Below, in pieces: positions 1-8,384 of a DNA stretch of 64,000 bases. The stretch covers positions 7,998,001 to 8,062,000 of the forward strand of contig NZ_QUMQ01000001.1 in NCBI RefSeq assembly GCF_003387075.1, read 5' to 3'. A model generated the notes under the pieces. That model made no database searches. It was given only the letters and a program-made list of their open reading frames with translations, and was not told the DNA's origin. How positions within the stretch are numbered: the stretch's first letter is position 1; every line of letters starts with the position of its first letter. Both the position numbers and the translations under genes were made by a program. The DNA is from Asanoa ferruginea. GTDB taxonomy: Bacteria > Actinomycetota > Actinomycetes > Mycobacteriales > Micromonosporaceae.

Positions 1-62
1 TTTAACCTGCTCACCCGGCGGTCGGCGGGAACTTAACCCGGGTTCCGCGCGACTATCAGGTT

Positions 63-791
63 GTGGAGTGTGAGCGGATCCGGGAAATGCTGTCGGCGCG
101 GCTCGACGGCGAAGACGCGCCGGGCGAGCGCGAGCTGACCGATCGGCACCTCGCCGGGTGCGCGCGCTGCGCGGCCTGGCTCGACGCGGCGGCCGAGGTG
201 ACCCGGCTGGCCCGCACGGCGGCCGTGCCGCCCGCGAAGCCGGTCGAACTGGCGCCGGTGCAGGCCAAGCGGCGACCGCGGCTGGCGATCGGGCTGCGGG
301 TGGCGCTGGCCGCGATCGGCCTGGCCCAGTTCCTGCTCGGGGCCGCCCAGGTCGCCGGGCTCGGGCGCGACGAGCACGCGCACGACGCGGTGCTCGGCGC
401 CGGGCACCTGTGGCACGAGTCGGCGGCGTGGAACCTGGCCCTCGGCGCCGGCTTCGCGTTCGTCGCGCTGCGCCGCACCCGGCCCACCGGCCTGCTGCCC
501 ACGCTGACCGCCTTCGTCGGGGTGCTCACGCTGCTCTCCGCCAGCGACATCATCGACGGCCGGGTCGCGGCCGGGCGGCTGGCCAGCCACGCGTTCCTGA
601 TCTGCGGCTGGCTGGTCACACTGGCCCTCTCCCGCCCGGCGCTCGACCCGGGCGAGCCGCCCGCCCGCGGCACCACCCGGCGCTGGAGCGCGACGTTCGA
701 CCCGGAGCCCGCAGCCACCGCGCCGCCCCGGCTGCGCCTGGTGGACGGCGGCGCGGGTGCCGTGACCGCACAACGGCGCGAGGCCGCCTAA
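63..791 (+). CDS. zf-HC2 (anti-sigma-type zinc finger) multi-pass membrane protein
   Basis: This 242-residue protein starts at GTG. Its N-terminus has Cys3 and then H29-x3-C33-x2-C36, the HxxxCxxC pattern of the zf-HC2/ZAS fold found in anti-sigma factors. About four hydrophobic segments follow from residue ~75 to ~205, then a hydrophilic C-terminus. Classic anti-sigma factors have one membrane segment, so this belongs to the longer membrane variant often seen next to copper-related genes in actinobacteria (family knowledge). A partner sigma factor would lie outside the window on the left and cannot be seen. The domain call is fairly safe; a sigma-binding role is inferred. Confidence 0.7.
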   Translation: MECERIREMLSARLDGEDAPGERELTDRHLAGCARCAAWLDAAAEVTRLARTAAVPPAKPVELAPVQAKRRPRLAIGLRVALAAIGLAQFLLGAAQVAGLGRDEHAHDAVLGAGHLWHESAAWNLALGAGFAFVALRRTRPTGLLPTLTAFVGVLTLLSASDIIDGRVAAGRLASHAFLICGWLVTLALSRPALDPGEPPARGTTRRWSATFDPEPAATAPPRLRLVDGGAGAVTAQRREAA

Positions 792-818
792 ACCGACAAA
801 CCACGGCGCTGCCGGCAT

Positions 819-824
819 TAGCCT
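819..824 (+). promoter_or_regulatory. -10 box of a leaderless promoter
   Basis: TAGCCT lies exactly 7 nt before the ATG at 832. Transcription would start on or next to the start codon, and no Shine-Dalgarno sequence is present. Confidence 0.5.
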
Positions 825-831
825 CGCAGGT

Positions 832-2157
832 ATGGACCGTGCCGGGCTGGCCGCTGATGCCTACGTGTACGGGTACCCGCTGGTCGCGTGCCTGACCGAG
901 GTCAGCCGGTTCACCCGCGAGGGGATGGGTCCGGTGCCGGCCACGCCGTTCAACGCGTTCGGCCACGCCCACCGCCTCGCCGGCCCCGACGACGCGTTCG
1001 TCAGCGTCAACAACGACACCGTCTACTCCGTCGCGCAGGTCGACGTCGGCGGCGGGCCGGTGCGGCTGACCGTTCCGGACACCGACGGCGCCTACTACGT
1101 GCTCCAGTTCGTCGACGCCTGGACCAACAACATCGCGTACGTGGGCCGGCGCGCGACCGGCACCGGCGCCGGCACGTTCCTGATCGCGCCCCGCGGCTAC
1201 ACGGGCGAGGTGCCCGACGACACCGCCGTCATCCCGGTCTCGACCGGAGTGGTGGCCATCGTCGGCCGGCTGGCCTGCACCGGCCCCGCCGACCTGGCCC
1301 GGGTCGAGCGGCTCCAGAAGGGGCTGCGGCTGCACGCGGCCACGCCGCCGGCCCGTGCGCCGCTGTCCTCGATCGCCGCGACGGGCGTACCCGAGGATCT
1401 GATGTTCTTCGAGCACCTCCGGGTCTGGATGGCGGCCTTCCCGCCCGCGGTGCCGGACCGGGCCTATCAGGAGCGGTTCCGGTCGATCGGCCTGCTCGAC
1501 GCCGACCCGCCCTACGCCGATCCGCCGGCCGACCTGGCCGAAGCGCTCGTCGAGGGCGCGGCGCGCGGCCGGACGCGGATCGAGGAGGCGTCCCGCTCGG
1601 CACCGGCCGTCAACGGCTGGCAGGTGGCGCCGCACGCGTTCGACTACAACGTCGACTTCCTCGGCCCGGGCACCCGGGACAGTCCACGGTGGAAGCTGGC
1701 CGACCGGGCCAAGGGCTACCTCGCGCGGGCGGTGGCGGCGCGGGTGGGGCTCTGGGGCAACCACGGATACGAAGCGGTGTACGCCCCGGTCTACGTCGAT
1801 GCCGACGGTGCGCCGCTGTCCGGCGCGCACGCCTATGAGCTGCGGCTTCCCGCGCCGCCGCCGGTGGACGCCTTCTGGTCGCTGACCATGTATGACATGC
1901 CGGACTATTACCTCGTACCGAACGCGATCGATCGCTACTCGATCGGCGACCGCACTCCCGGGCTGCGGCCGGAAGCCGACGGATCCGTCACCCTGCGGGT
2001 GAGTCATGCACCGCCGGCCGACGGCGACACGGCCAACTGGCTGCCCGCACCGGCCGGCGCGTTCCGCCCGCTGATGCGCCTCTACCAGCCACGATCCGAG
2101 ATCCTTGACGGTTCGTACGCGTTGCCTCCGCTGATCCGGACCAGCCAGACCGCCTAA
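832..2157 (+). CDS. DUF1254/DUF1214 domain protein
   Basis: The 441-residue protein has the family arrangement: an N-terminal DUF1254 part (early YVYGYPLV motif, then an NNDTVYS motif near residue 64) and a C-terminal DUF1214 part (FWSLTMYD near residue 350 and NAIDRYSIGDRT near 365). There is no signal peptide. Proteins of this family are widespread in soil bacteria and their biochemical role is not established. The gene follows the zinc-finger protein after 40 bp with its own -10 box at 819-824, so it is probably transcribed separately. Length is normal for a complete member. Confidence 0.85.
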   Translation: MDRAGLAADAYVYGYPLVACLTEVSRFTREGMGPVPATPFNAFGHAHRLAGPDDAFVSVNNDTVYSVAQVDVGGGPVRLTVPDTDGAYYVLQFVDAWTNNIAYVGRRATGTGAGTFLIAPRGYTGEVPDDTAVIPVSTGVVAIVGRLACTGPADLARVERLQKGLRLHAATPPARAPLSSIAATGVPEDLMFFEHLRVWMAAFPPAVPDRAYQERFRSIGLLDADPPYADPPADLAEALVEGAARGRTRIEEASRSAPAVNGWQVAPHAFDYNVDFLGPGTRDSPRWKLADRAKGYLARAVAARVGLWGNHGYEAVYAPVYVDADGAPLSGAHAYELRLPAPPPVDAFWSLTMYDMPDYYLVPNAIDRYSIGDRTPGLRPEADGSVTLRVSHAPPADGDTANWLPAPAGAFRPLMRLYQPRSEILDGSYALPPLIRTSQTA

Positions 2158-2197
2158 GGGCCCCCTTCCGCACAGCCGACCCACAGGTGAAGATGGG

Positions 2198-4261
2198 GTG
2201 TCCACCCCCGACGCTGCGCCGGAACGGAGCACCATGGCGAGACGCTGGCTGGCGCTCGCCGGTGCGGCCACCCTCACGCTCGGGGCGGCGATCCTGTGCT
2301 TCCCGGCCGTCGAGGGCTTCTTCTGGGCCACCGCCGGGGTCCTGTCCACCGTGGGCATCCTGTTCGGCATCCGGCTGCACCAGCCGGCCCGCCGCGCCCC
2401 CTGGATCGTGCTGGCCGCCGCGGTCGCCACCCTGGGCGCCGGTGACACCGCCTACGACCTGGGCCTGCGCGACCACGACCAGCTCTGGCTGATCATCGCC
2501 GAGATCTGCTACCTGACGCTGTTCCCGCTGCTGGCCTACGCGCTGCTCGGGCTGACCCGCACCAGCGCGGCGCTGCACGACCGGTCCACCGTGGTCGACC
2601 TGCTCTCCCTCGTGGTCGCCGCCGGGCTGGTCGGCTGGACCCTGACCGCCGGCCCGCTGGCGTCGTCGTCGCCCTGGCCGGTGTTCGACCGCTCACTCGC
2701 CGCCGCGCACGTGCTCGGCTCGATGGTCGTCGTGGTGGTGACCGCGGCCCTGGTGGTCGCGACCCGGGCGCGCAACGTCTCGGCGATCCTGCTCGCCGTC
2801 GGCGCGATCGGCCTGCTGACCTCCGACTCGCTCGACGCGTTCGCCGAGTTGCACAGCGCGCTGCCCGGCGGCAACGTCTGGGAACTCGGCTACCTGATCG
2901 GCTACGGCGCGTGGGGTGCCGCCGCGCTGCCGCAGTCGATGGCCCGGCTGACCCTGCCGGTCGAGCCGCGCGTCGACCCCGGGCGTGGCCTGGGCGTGCT
3001 GCCGTTGCTGGCGATCGCCCTGACCGGCCCGGCGTTGCTGCTGATCTCCGACGCCGGTGACGTGACCGTGGTGGCGATCGGCTCGGCGCTGATGACCGTG
3101 CTGGTCGCGACCCGGCTCAGCGACGCGCTGACCGCGCAGCGCCGCGCGGTCGAGCGCGAACGGCTGCTCCGGCACGCCTGCGGCGAACTGGTCGCCGCCG
3201 CCGACGCGCGGGCGGTGGCCGCGACACTGGTCGCCGGCATCGATCGGCTGCTACCCCGGGCCGAGCCGCACCGGGTGATCTTCATCAGCCTCGCCGCCGC
3301 CGCGGCGACGGCCGACGAGACGATGCCGCTGTCCGGTGTGGCCGCGGTGCCCGGCTCGCCGAGGCTGCCGAGCGCGTGGCAGAAAGCCGGCGCCCGGGCC
3401 AGCGAGGAGACCGCCGACCTGCGACCCGCGGCCGAGCGGCGGCGTGCCCGGTCCATCGGCTCCACACCGGTCGCGGGGCCGATCATCGGCCGGGTCGAGG
3501 TCGCCGACGCGATGGCCTGGCGACCGCTGGTGCTGCTCGACCATCAGCCGCCCGCCACCGCCGGCGGCCGGCGCAGCCGGCTGAGCGCCACCCGACTGCT
3601 GCACCCCGACCTGCGGGCGCCGCTGGCCGGGATGCCGGCCACCCTGGTCGCCTCGCTTGCCGCCGAGCAGCCGGGGCGGCACCGCTCCCCCGTCAACGCG
3701 GTCGCGATCGGCGGCGACCACGCGGTGCTGGCCGGCCTCCAGGACACGCTCGAGGTGCTGGCCAGCCAGGCCGCGCTGGCGCTGCGCCGGCTCGGCCACA
3801 CGGTGGAGAACAACCGGCGCGAGCGCGACGCCTACCTGAGCGCGGTCAGCGAACGCACCGCCGACGTGGTGATCCTGCTCGACGCCGACGAGTGGATCCG
3901 CTACGCCAGCCCGTCGATGGCCGACCTGCTCAAGGTCTCCGTGCCGATCTTCTCGACCTGGCGCGACATCGTCCACCGCGACGACCACGGCCAGGTCGAG
4001 AACACCCTCGACCGGGCCCGGGCGGCGCTCGACGGCAGCGGCGTCAACACCGAGTGGACGCTGCGCCGGTCCGACGGCTCCTGGATCCAGGTCGAGGTCA
4101 ACTGCCGCGACCTGCGCAACCACCCGGCGGTGCAGGGTCTGGTGCTGACCCTGCACGACGTCACCCCCGACCGCCGCGTCGACCTGCCGTCGACCCTGCG
4201 CCGGCTCGACCGCTCCGCACCGGGCCGCAACCGCCGCAGCGTGTGGCGCCGGTTCGGCTAA
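2198..4261 (+). CDS. Membrane-anchored GAF-like/PAS sensor without an output domain
   Basis: The protein has 687 residues from GTG at 2198. An in-frame ATG at 2234 preceded by GGAG is an equally good start and gives 675 residues. About nine hydrophobic segments fill residues 15-310. A soluble region follows that may be a divergent GAF (about 325-545), then a PAS domain (about 550-665, with an RRSDGSWIQVEVN strand typical of PAS folds). The chain ends about 20 residues after the PAS domain. No histidine kinase, GGDEF, EAL or phosphatase domain is visible, although actinobacterial proteins with this layout usually carry one. It overlaps the convergent nhaA gene by 4 bp. Confidence 0.65.
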   Translation: MSTPDAAPERSTMARRWLALAGAATLTLGAAILCFPAVEGFFWATAGVLSTVGILFGIRLHQPARRAPWIVLAAAVATLGAGDTAYDLGLRDHDQLWLIIAEICYLTLFPLLAYALLGLTRTSAALHDRSTVVDLLSLVVAAGLVGWTLTAGPLASSSPWPVFDRSLAAAHVLGSMVVVVVTAALVVATRARNVSAILLAVGAIGLLTSDSLDAFAELHSALPGGNVWELGYLIGYGAWGAAALPQSMARLTLPVEPRVDPGRGLGVLPLLAIALTGPALLLISDAGDVTVVAIGSALMTVLVATRLSDALTAQRRAVERERLLRHACGELVAAADARAVAATLVAGIDRLLPRAEPHRVIFISLAAAAATADETMPLSGVAAVPGSPRLPSAWQKAGARASEETADLRPAAERRRARSIGSTPVAGPIIGRVEVADAMAWRPLVLLDHQPPATAGGRRSRLSATRLLHPDLRAPLAGMPATLVASLAAEQPGRHRSPVNAVAIGGDHAVLAGLQDTLEVLASQAALALRRLGHTVENNRRERDAYLSAVSERTADVVILLDADEWIRYASPSMADLLKVSVPIFSTWRDIVHRDDHGQVENTLDRARAALDGSGVNTEWTLRRSDGSWIQVEVNCRDLRNHPAVQGLVLTLHDVTPDRRVDLPSTLRRLDRSAPGRNRRSVWRRFG

Positions 4262-5649
4262 GGATGCGTCGGGTCCCGCCAGGGTCCCGACGGTAGGTCC
4301 GGCACCGCCGCGTCGTCTTCCACCATGCACAGGGGCAGCCGCTCGCCCAGATAGCGCAGCGCCAATGAACCGAGCACCGCCGCGATCACCGACCCGGCCA
4401 GCACGCCGAGCTTGGCGTCGGAGATCAGCACCGGGTCGTCGAACGCCAGGTCGGTGATGAACAGCCCGATGGTGAAGCCGATTCCGGCCAGCGCCGCGCC
4501 GCCGATCAGGTGGCCGTAGCGGACCCGGCCCGGCAGTTCGCCGAGCCTGGTCCAGAGCGCGATCGAGGTGCCGAGCGAGATGCCGACGGTCTTGCCGACG
4601 ACCAGGGCGAGCACGATGCCGATAGTGATCGGCGACGACGCCGCCCTCGACAGGCTCTCGTGGTTGATCAACACGCCGGCGTTGGACAGGGCGAAAATCG
4701 GCACGATGACGTACGCGCTGACAGGGTGCAACGCGTCCTGCATCCGGTCGTTGGCCGGCACGGTGGCCCGCGCGGCCTGCACCGTCAGGCGCGCCCGTTC
4801 CGCGTTGGCCCGTTCGATCAGGCCGCGGCCGTAGAAGCGCAGGAACTCCAGCAGCCGCGGGTCGACCGGGGTGGCCGGCACCAGCAGGCCGATGACCACG
4901 CCGGCCAGCGTCGGGTGGATGCCGGACTCGTAGACGGCGACCCACAACGCGACGCCGACGACCGCGTAGAGCCGCAGTTGCCAGACCCCCGTCCAGCGCA
5001 GCAAAAACAGCAGTGCGGCGAGCGCGATCGCGACGATCAGCGGCACCATCTTCAGGTCCGGTGTGTAGAAGATGGCCATCACCAGGATCGCCACGATGTC
5101 GTCGACGATCGCGAGGGTCAGGAAGAACAGCCGTAGCTGGTCGGGGCAGCGCGGGCCGAACAGCGCCAGGATGCCGAGCAGGAACGCGGTGTCCGTGGAG
5201 ATCGGGATGCCCCAGCCGTGCTCGGCCGGGGTGCCGGCGTTGAACGCGTAGTAGACCAGCGCCGGCACGATGACGCCGCCGGCCGCGCCGAACACGGGCG
5301 CCAACACATACCGGCCGCGCCGCAGTTCGCCGACCGTGACCTCGCGGTTGATCTCCAGCCCGACGGTGAGGAAGAAGATCGCCATCGCCGCGTCGTTGAT
5401 CCAGTGCCGCAGGTCGAGGGTGATCCCCCACTCGCCGAGCCGGATCGACGCCTCGGTCGTCCACACCCACTCGTAGTGCCCGCCCGGGATGTTGGCCCAG
5501 ACGATGGACGCGACCGCGGCGGCGAGCAGCAGCAGCCCACTGCCGGCCTCGGTGTTGAGGAACCGGGTGACCGGTTGCGGCACCAACGGCAACGCGCTCG
5601 ACAGCCGGTTGCGCGGTCCGGGCCGCGGCGGCAGCGAGGCGGTGGACAC
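4258..5649 (-). CDS. nhaA: Na+/H+ antiporter NhaA
   Basis: The 463-residue protein exchanges external protons for internal sodium at the cytoplasmic membrane. It has about eleven to twelve membrane segments. The essential adjacent aspartates are D183-D184 in an AIVDDIVAI motif, and the unwound-helix region carries D153 in STDTAFLLG. The GTG start lies 2 bp after the stop of the DsbA-like gene, so the two are translationally coupled. Many actinobacterial NhaA proteins carry a fused C-terminal thioredoxin domain; here that domain is a separate upstream gene. The 3' end overlaps the sensor gene by 4 bp. Confidence 0.95.
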   Translation of the reverse strand: MSTASLPPRPGPRNRLSSALPLVPQPVTRFLNTEAGSGLLLLAAAVASIVWANIPGGHYEWVWTTEASIRLGEWGITLDLRHWINDAAMAIFFLTVGLEINREVTVGELRRGRYVLAPVFGAAGGVIVPALVYYAFNAGTPAEHGWGIPISTDTAFLLGILALFGPRCPDQLRLFFLTLAIVDDIVAILVMAIFYTPDLKMVPLIVAIALAALLFLLRWTGVWQLRLYAVVGVALWVAVYESGIHPTLAGVVIGLLVPATPVDPRLLEFLRFYGRGLIERANAERARLTVQAARATVPANDRMQDALHPVSAYVIVPIFALSNAGVLINHESLSRAASSPITIGIVLALVVGKTVGISLGTSIALWTRLGELPGRVRYGHLIGGAALAGIGFTIGLFITDLAFDDPVLISDAKLGVLAGSVIAAVLGSLALRYLGERLPLCMVEDDAAVPDLPSGPWRDPTHP

Positions 5650-5651
5650 TC

Positions 5652-6158
5652 TTAGCGGCCGAGCCCGAGGGTGCTGCGCATGGCGCCGAGCTCGACCCGC
5701 CCTTCGTAGAGGCGGCCGTCGATGAACAGCGTGGGCGTGCCACGGGCGCCCTCGGAGACGCCGGTGGTGTAGTCGGCCGCCACCGCGGGCTGGAACCGTT
5801 GCGCCGACTCGCCGATCACCGACTCGGGGTCGGGCACACCGGCCTCGGCCGCGTACGCCGCCAGGTCGGGATCGGTCAGCCTGGCCTGGTGCTTGAACAT
5901 CAGGTCGTGCATGGGCCAGAACCGGTCGCCGGCCGCCTCGGACGCGAGTGCGGCGGTCAGCGCATAGGGATGCTTGGTGAACACCGGGAAGTGCCGGTAG
6001 ATCAGCCGAACCCGGCCGTCAGAGCCGTCGACCAGCTTGCGCAACACGGGAAACGCGGCGCCGCAGTAGGGGCACTCGAAGTCGCCGTACTCGATGACGG
6101 TGATCGCCGCACCGGGATCGCCGTAGACGTGCCGGTCCAGATCGATGGCGTCACTCAC
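5652..6158 (-). CDS. DsbA/thioredoxin-fold protein paired with NhaA
   Basis: The start chosen is GTG at 6158, giving 168 residues. The frame stays open further upstream, but that part is Arg/Gly-rich and unlike the family. The thioredoxin fold shows C29-P30-Y31-C32 after EYGDFE, and a cis-Pro motif GTPTLFIDG near residue 142, the standard DsbA_2/thioredoxin_4 pattern. There is no signal peptide, so it is probably cytoplasmic. It is the first gene of a two-gene operon with nhaA. Its function with the antiporter is not known. Confidence 0.85.
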   Translation of the reverse strand: MSDAIDLDRHVYGDPGAAITVIEYGDFECPYCGAAFPVLRKLVDGSDGRVRLIYRHFPVFTKHPYALTAALASEAAGDRFWPMHDLMFKHQARLTDPDLAAYAAEAGVPDPESVIGESAQRFQPAVAADYTTGVSEGARGTPTLFIDGRLYEGRVELGAMRSTLGLGR

Positions 6159-6299
6159 CCGTTCGATCGTGCCACCCACAAGACCACCAGGTGCGAAGAT
6201 CGGAAATCCTCGGCCGCGACAGCCTGGCCCTGGGCGCCCTCCTCGGCGGCGTCCTGGCCGGAACACTAAGTGCGCACACCGGGCCGCCGCATTCCTGAC

Positions 6300-6364
6300 G
6301 CGGCGACATTTAAATCAGGAATATATTCACTTACCGTGATGCATTGATTACGATCAGTGGGTAG
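6300..6364. other. AT-rich spacer upstream of the broken Beta-family gene
   Basis: This stretch is rich in A and T (runs such as atttaaat and atatatt), unlike the surrounding DNA. That is consistent with a recently acquired segment starting here. No clear terminal repeat or tRNA remnant is seen. Confidence 0.4.
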
Positions 6365-7301
6365 ATGCTAGCCGCGAGCGAGGTGGCGGTCGTGCCATAT
6401 ATGCCCATCCTCAAAGGGCGCGCGGGCGAGTTGACGGCTCTCGACCACCTGCCCGAAACCCAGGTTGGCTGCATTCTGCCCATCCTGGAGGTTGTGCCGA
6501 AGACCATCGACCCCATCAAAGACGCCTACAGGTTCGCCGAGCGGGCGCGGGATCGCTTACCGGCCGGCCCGGTCGGGATCGATGTGCGATATCTGGCCGA
6601 CCCCGAGACCGGCTGGCGGCGGCCGATCAGGGACATCGTCGACGACCTCGGGTGCTTCGACATCCGTGCACTCCCAGTCGTTCACCCGACCGATCCGCCT
6701 GAACGGCTGCGAGACCACGGAGACGCAGCACGAGACAACGGCGGTCGGGCGATCGTCCGCCTCGGCGCGGACCGTGGGCGGCCCGACGACGATCTCACCG
6801 ACGACCTCCTGGTTCGCCTCGACCAGCACGTGCGTGTCGCCGTAGAACAATGCGACCTCGTGCTGGACATGTCGTCGGTGCTCTCCGATGGCCAGGTCAC
6901 CGCGGCGGAGCCGCTCGCCCGAAAGTGCGTTTCGTGGGCCAGACGCCAACCATGGGGATCCATCACGGTCGCAGCGGGCTCGATGCCGGATGCGGTAGGG
7001 GATCGCGAATCCCCAACTGACGACCGGGTGGCGGGCTAGACCAAACCTTCGCTACACCGGTGACGCGGACTGGTGGATCTACCGAGCGCCAGCCGCAACC
7101 GAAACCGGCTACCGCGGGTTCCTCGACCTGTGCGCCGCTCTGGTGGAAACGGACCACTGGCCGGGAGCAGAACATTGCTGGGCCGACGCCGAGCTCGACA
7201 AGCGAGCCCGGCGTGTCGCGGGTCCGGGTGCGGGCCAGGAGTGGCGAGCCTGGGGGACGTCGCATCACCTGGCGCAGGTGCTGGCCGAGCTGCGCGGCTA
7301 A
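6365..7301 (+). pseudogene. Beta-protein family gene, internally deleted and frameshifted
   Basis: The first frame (6365-7039, 224 codons) begins like Beta-family proteins: YMPILKGRAGELTAL, then LPILEVVPK, and later ITVAAGSMPDAVGD. It then runs into a short unrelated end and a stop at 7037. The family's C-terminus is present in a different frame, from about 7035 to the stop at 7299: ARPNLRYTGD, WWIYRAP, GYRGFLDLC, and WRAWGTSHHLAQVL. Only about 27 nt separate the two conserved parts, where intact members have several tens of residues. The simplest reading is an internal deletion that also shifted the frame. Beta-family genes are often found in phage and defence contexts (family knowledge). 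It overlaps the next gene by 4 bp. Confidence 0.75.
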
Positions 7302-8275
7302 AAGCCCTCGGGGTGGTGCGGGGTGTAGTTCTCCTCGAGGAGGGCGATCTCCTCGTCGGTGAGCTTGACGTCGAGGGCGGCCACCGCGTCGGTCAGGTGG
7401 TGGTCCTTGGTCACACCGACGATGGGGGCGGTCACCGCGTCCTTCGCCGCGACCCAGGCCAGGGCGATGGTGGCGCGGGAGACGCCGCGGTCCTGGGCGA
7501 CCGAGGCGACGGCCTCGACGATTTTGCGGTCGGCGTCTTGCGACTGGCGGTAGAGGGTCGAGCCGAAGCGGTCGGTGCGGCCGCGGTCGGTCGTCGTGTC
7601 CCAGTCGCGGGTCAGCAGGCCGCGGGCCAGCGGGCTCCACGGGATCACGCCGACGCCCTGGTCGAGGCAGTAGGGGAGCATCTCCCGCTCCTCCTCGCGC
7701 ATCAGCAGGTTGTATTGGTTCTGCATCGCGACGAAGCGGGTCCAGCCACCGAGGTCGGCGGCGTGCTGCAGCTGGGCGAACTGCCAGGTCCACATCGACG
7801 AGGCGCCCAGGTAGCGGACCTTGCCGGCCCGGACCAGGTCGTGCAGGGCCTCCATCGTCTCCTCGACCGGGGTTTCCGGGTCGAAGCGGTGGATCTGGTA
7901 GAGGTCGATGTAGTCGGTGCGCAGCCGGCGCAGGCTGGCGTCGACCTGGGTCATGATCGCGCCGCGGGACAGGCCGGCGCCGTTGGGGCCCGGGCCCATC
8001 CGGCCGTTGACCTTGGTGGCGATGACCACCTCGTCGCGGCTGGCGAACTCGCCGAGCAGTTGGCCGACGATCTCCTCGCTGGCGCCGAGCGAGTAGACGT
8101 TGGCGGTGTCGAACGTGGTGATGCCGGCGTCGAGCGCCTGCCGGATCAGTGGCCGCGAGGCGTCGAGGCCGATGCTCCACGCGTGGTTGCCGCGGTCGGG
8201 GTCGCCGAAGCCCATGCAGCCGAGCACGACCTTCGAGACAACCAGGCCAGAAGAGCCGAGGCGGGTGTATTCCAT
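7298..8275 (-). CDS. Aldo/keto reductase
   Basis: The 325-residue (alpha/beta)8-barrel NADPH-dependent oxidoreductase shows the catalytic tetrad D56, Y61, K88 and H129 (in DLYQIHRFD). The nucleotide-binding end IVGVTKDHHL lies near residue 287. It starts at ATG with GGAG 6-7 nt upstream. The cytosolic enzyme probably reduces aldehydes or ketones; the substrate cannot be read from sequence. The gene stands alone, with its 3' end abutting the broken Beta-family gene. A strong hairpin downstream of the next gene (8336-8367) separates it from the permease. Confidence 0.93.
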   Translation of the reverse strand: MEYTRLGSSGLVVSKVVLGCMGFGDPDRGNHAWSIGLDASRPLIRQALDAGITTFDTANVYSLGASEEIVGQLLGEFASRDEVVIATKVNGRMGPGPNGAGLSRGAIMTQVDASLRRLRTDYIDLYQIHRFDPETPVEETMEALHDLVRAGKVRYLGASSMWTWQFAQLQHAADLGGWTRFVAMQNQYNLLMREEEREMLPYCLDQGVGVIPWSPLARGLLTRDWDTTTDRGRTDRFGSTLYRQSQDADRKIVEAVASVAQDRGVSRATIALAWVAAKDAVTAPIVGVTKDHHLTDAVAALDVKLTDEEIALLEENYTPHHPEGF

Positions 8276-8335
8276 GGCGGCACTCCGTTCACCGAGGGGG
8301 GAAACTCGATGTGGAGGCTACTCCGGATGCCCGCG

Positions 8336-8367
8336 ACGCCCGCGCGGCCCAAGGGCCGCGCGGGCGT
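8336..8367 (-). terminator. GC-rich hairpin terminator of the permease gene
   Basis: Perfect 15-bp arms (ACGCCCGCGCGGCCC and its complement) are separated by AA. The hairpin lies 17 bp past the permease stop. There is no U-run, as is common in actinobacteria. Confidence 0.7.
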
Positions 8368-8384
8368 GCGTCACATCGACCGAC

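Noticed and set aside
3251-5743. 830-codon minus-strand frame crossing the sensor and nhaA genes
   Set aside because: It is out of frame with NhaA, which has all family motifs, and antisense to the sensor gene. It has no domain of its own.
6159-6364. Integration site of a prophage or genomic island at the AT-rich spacer
   Set aside because: No tRNA end, integrase, or direct repeat pair was found. Only local base composition and one broken gene suggest transfer.
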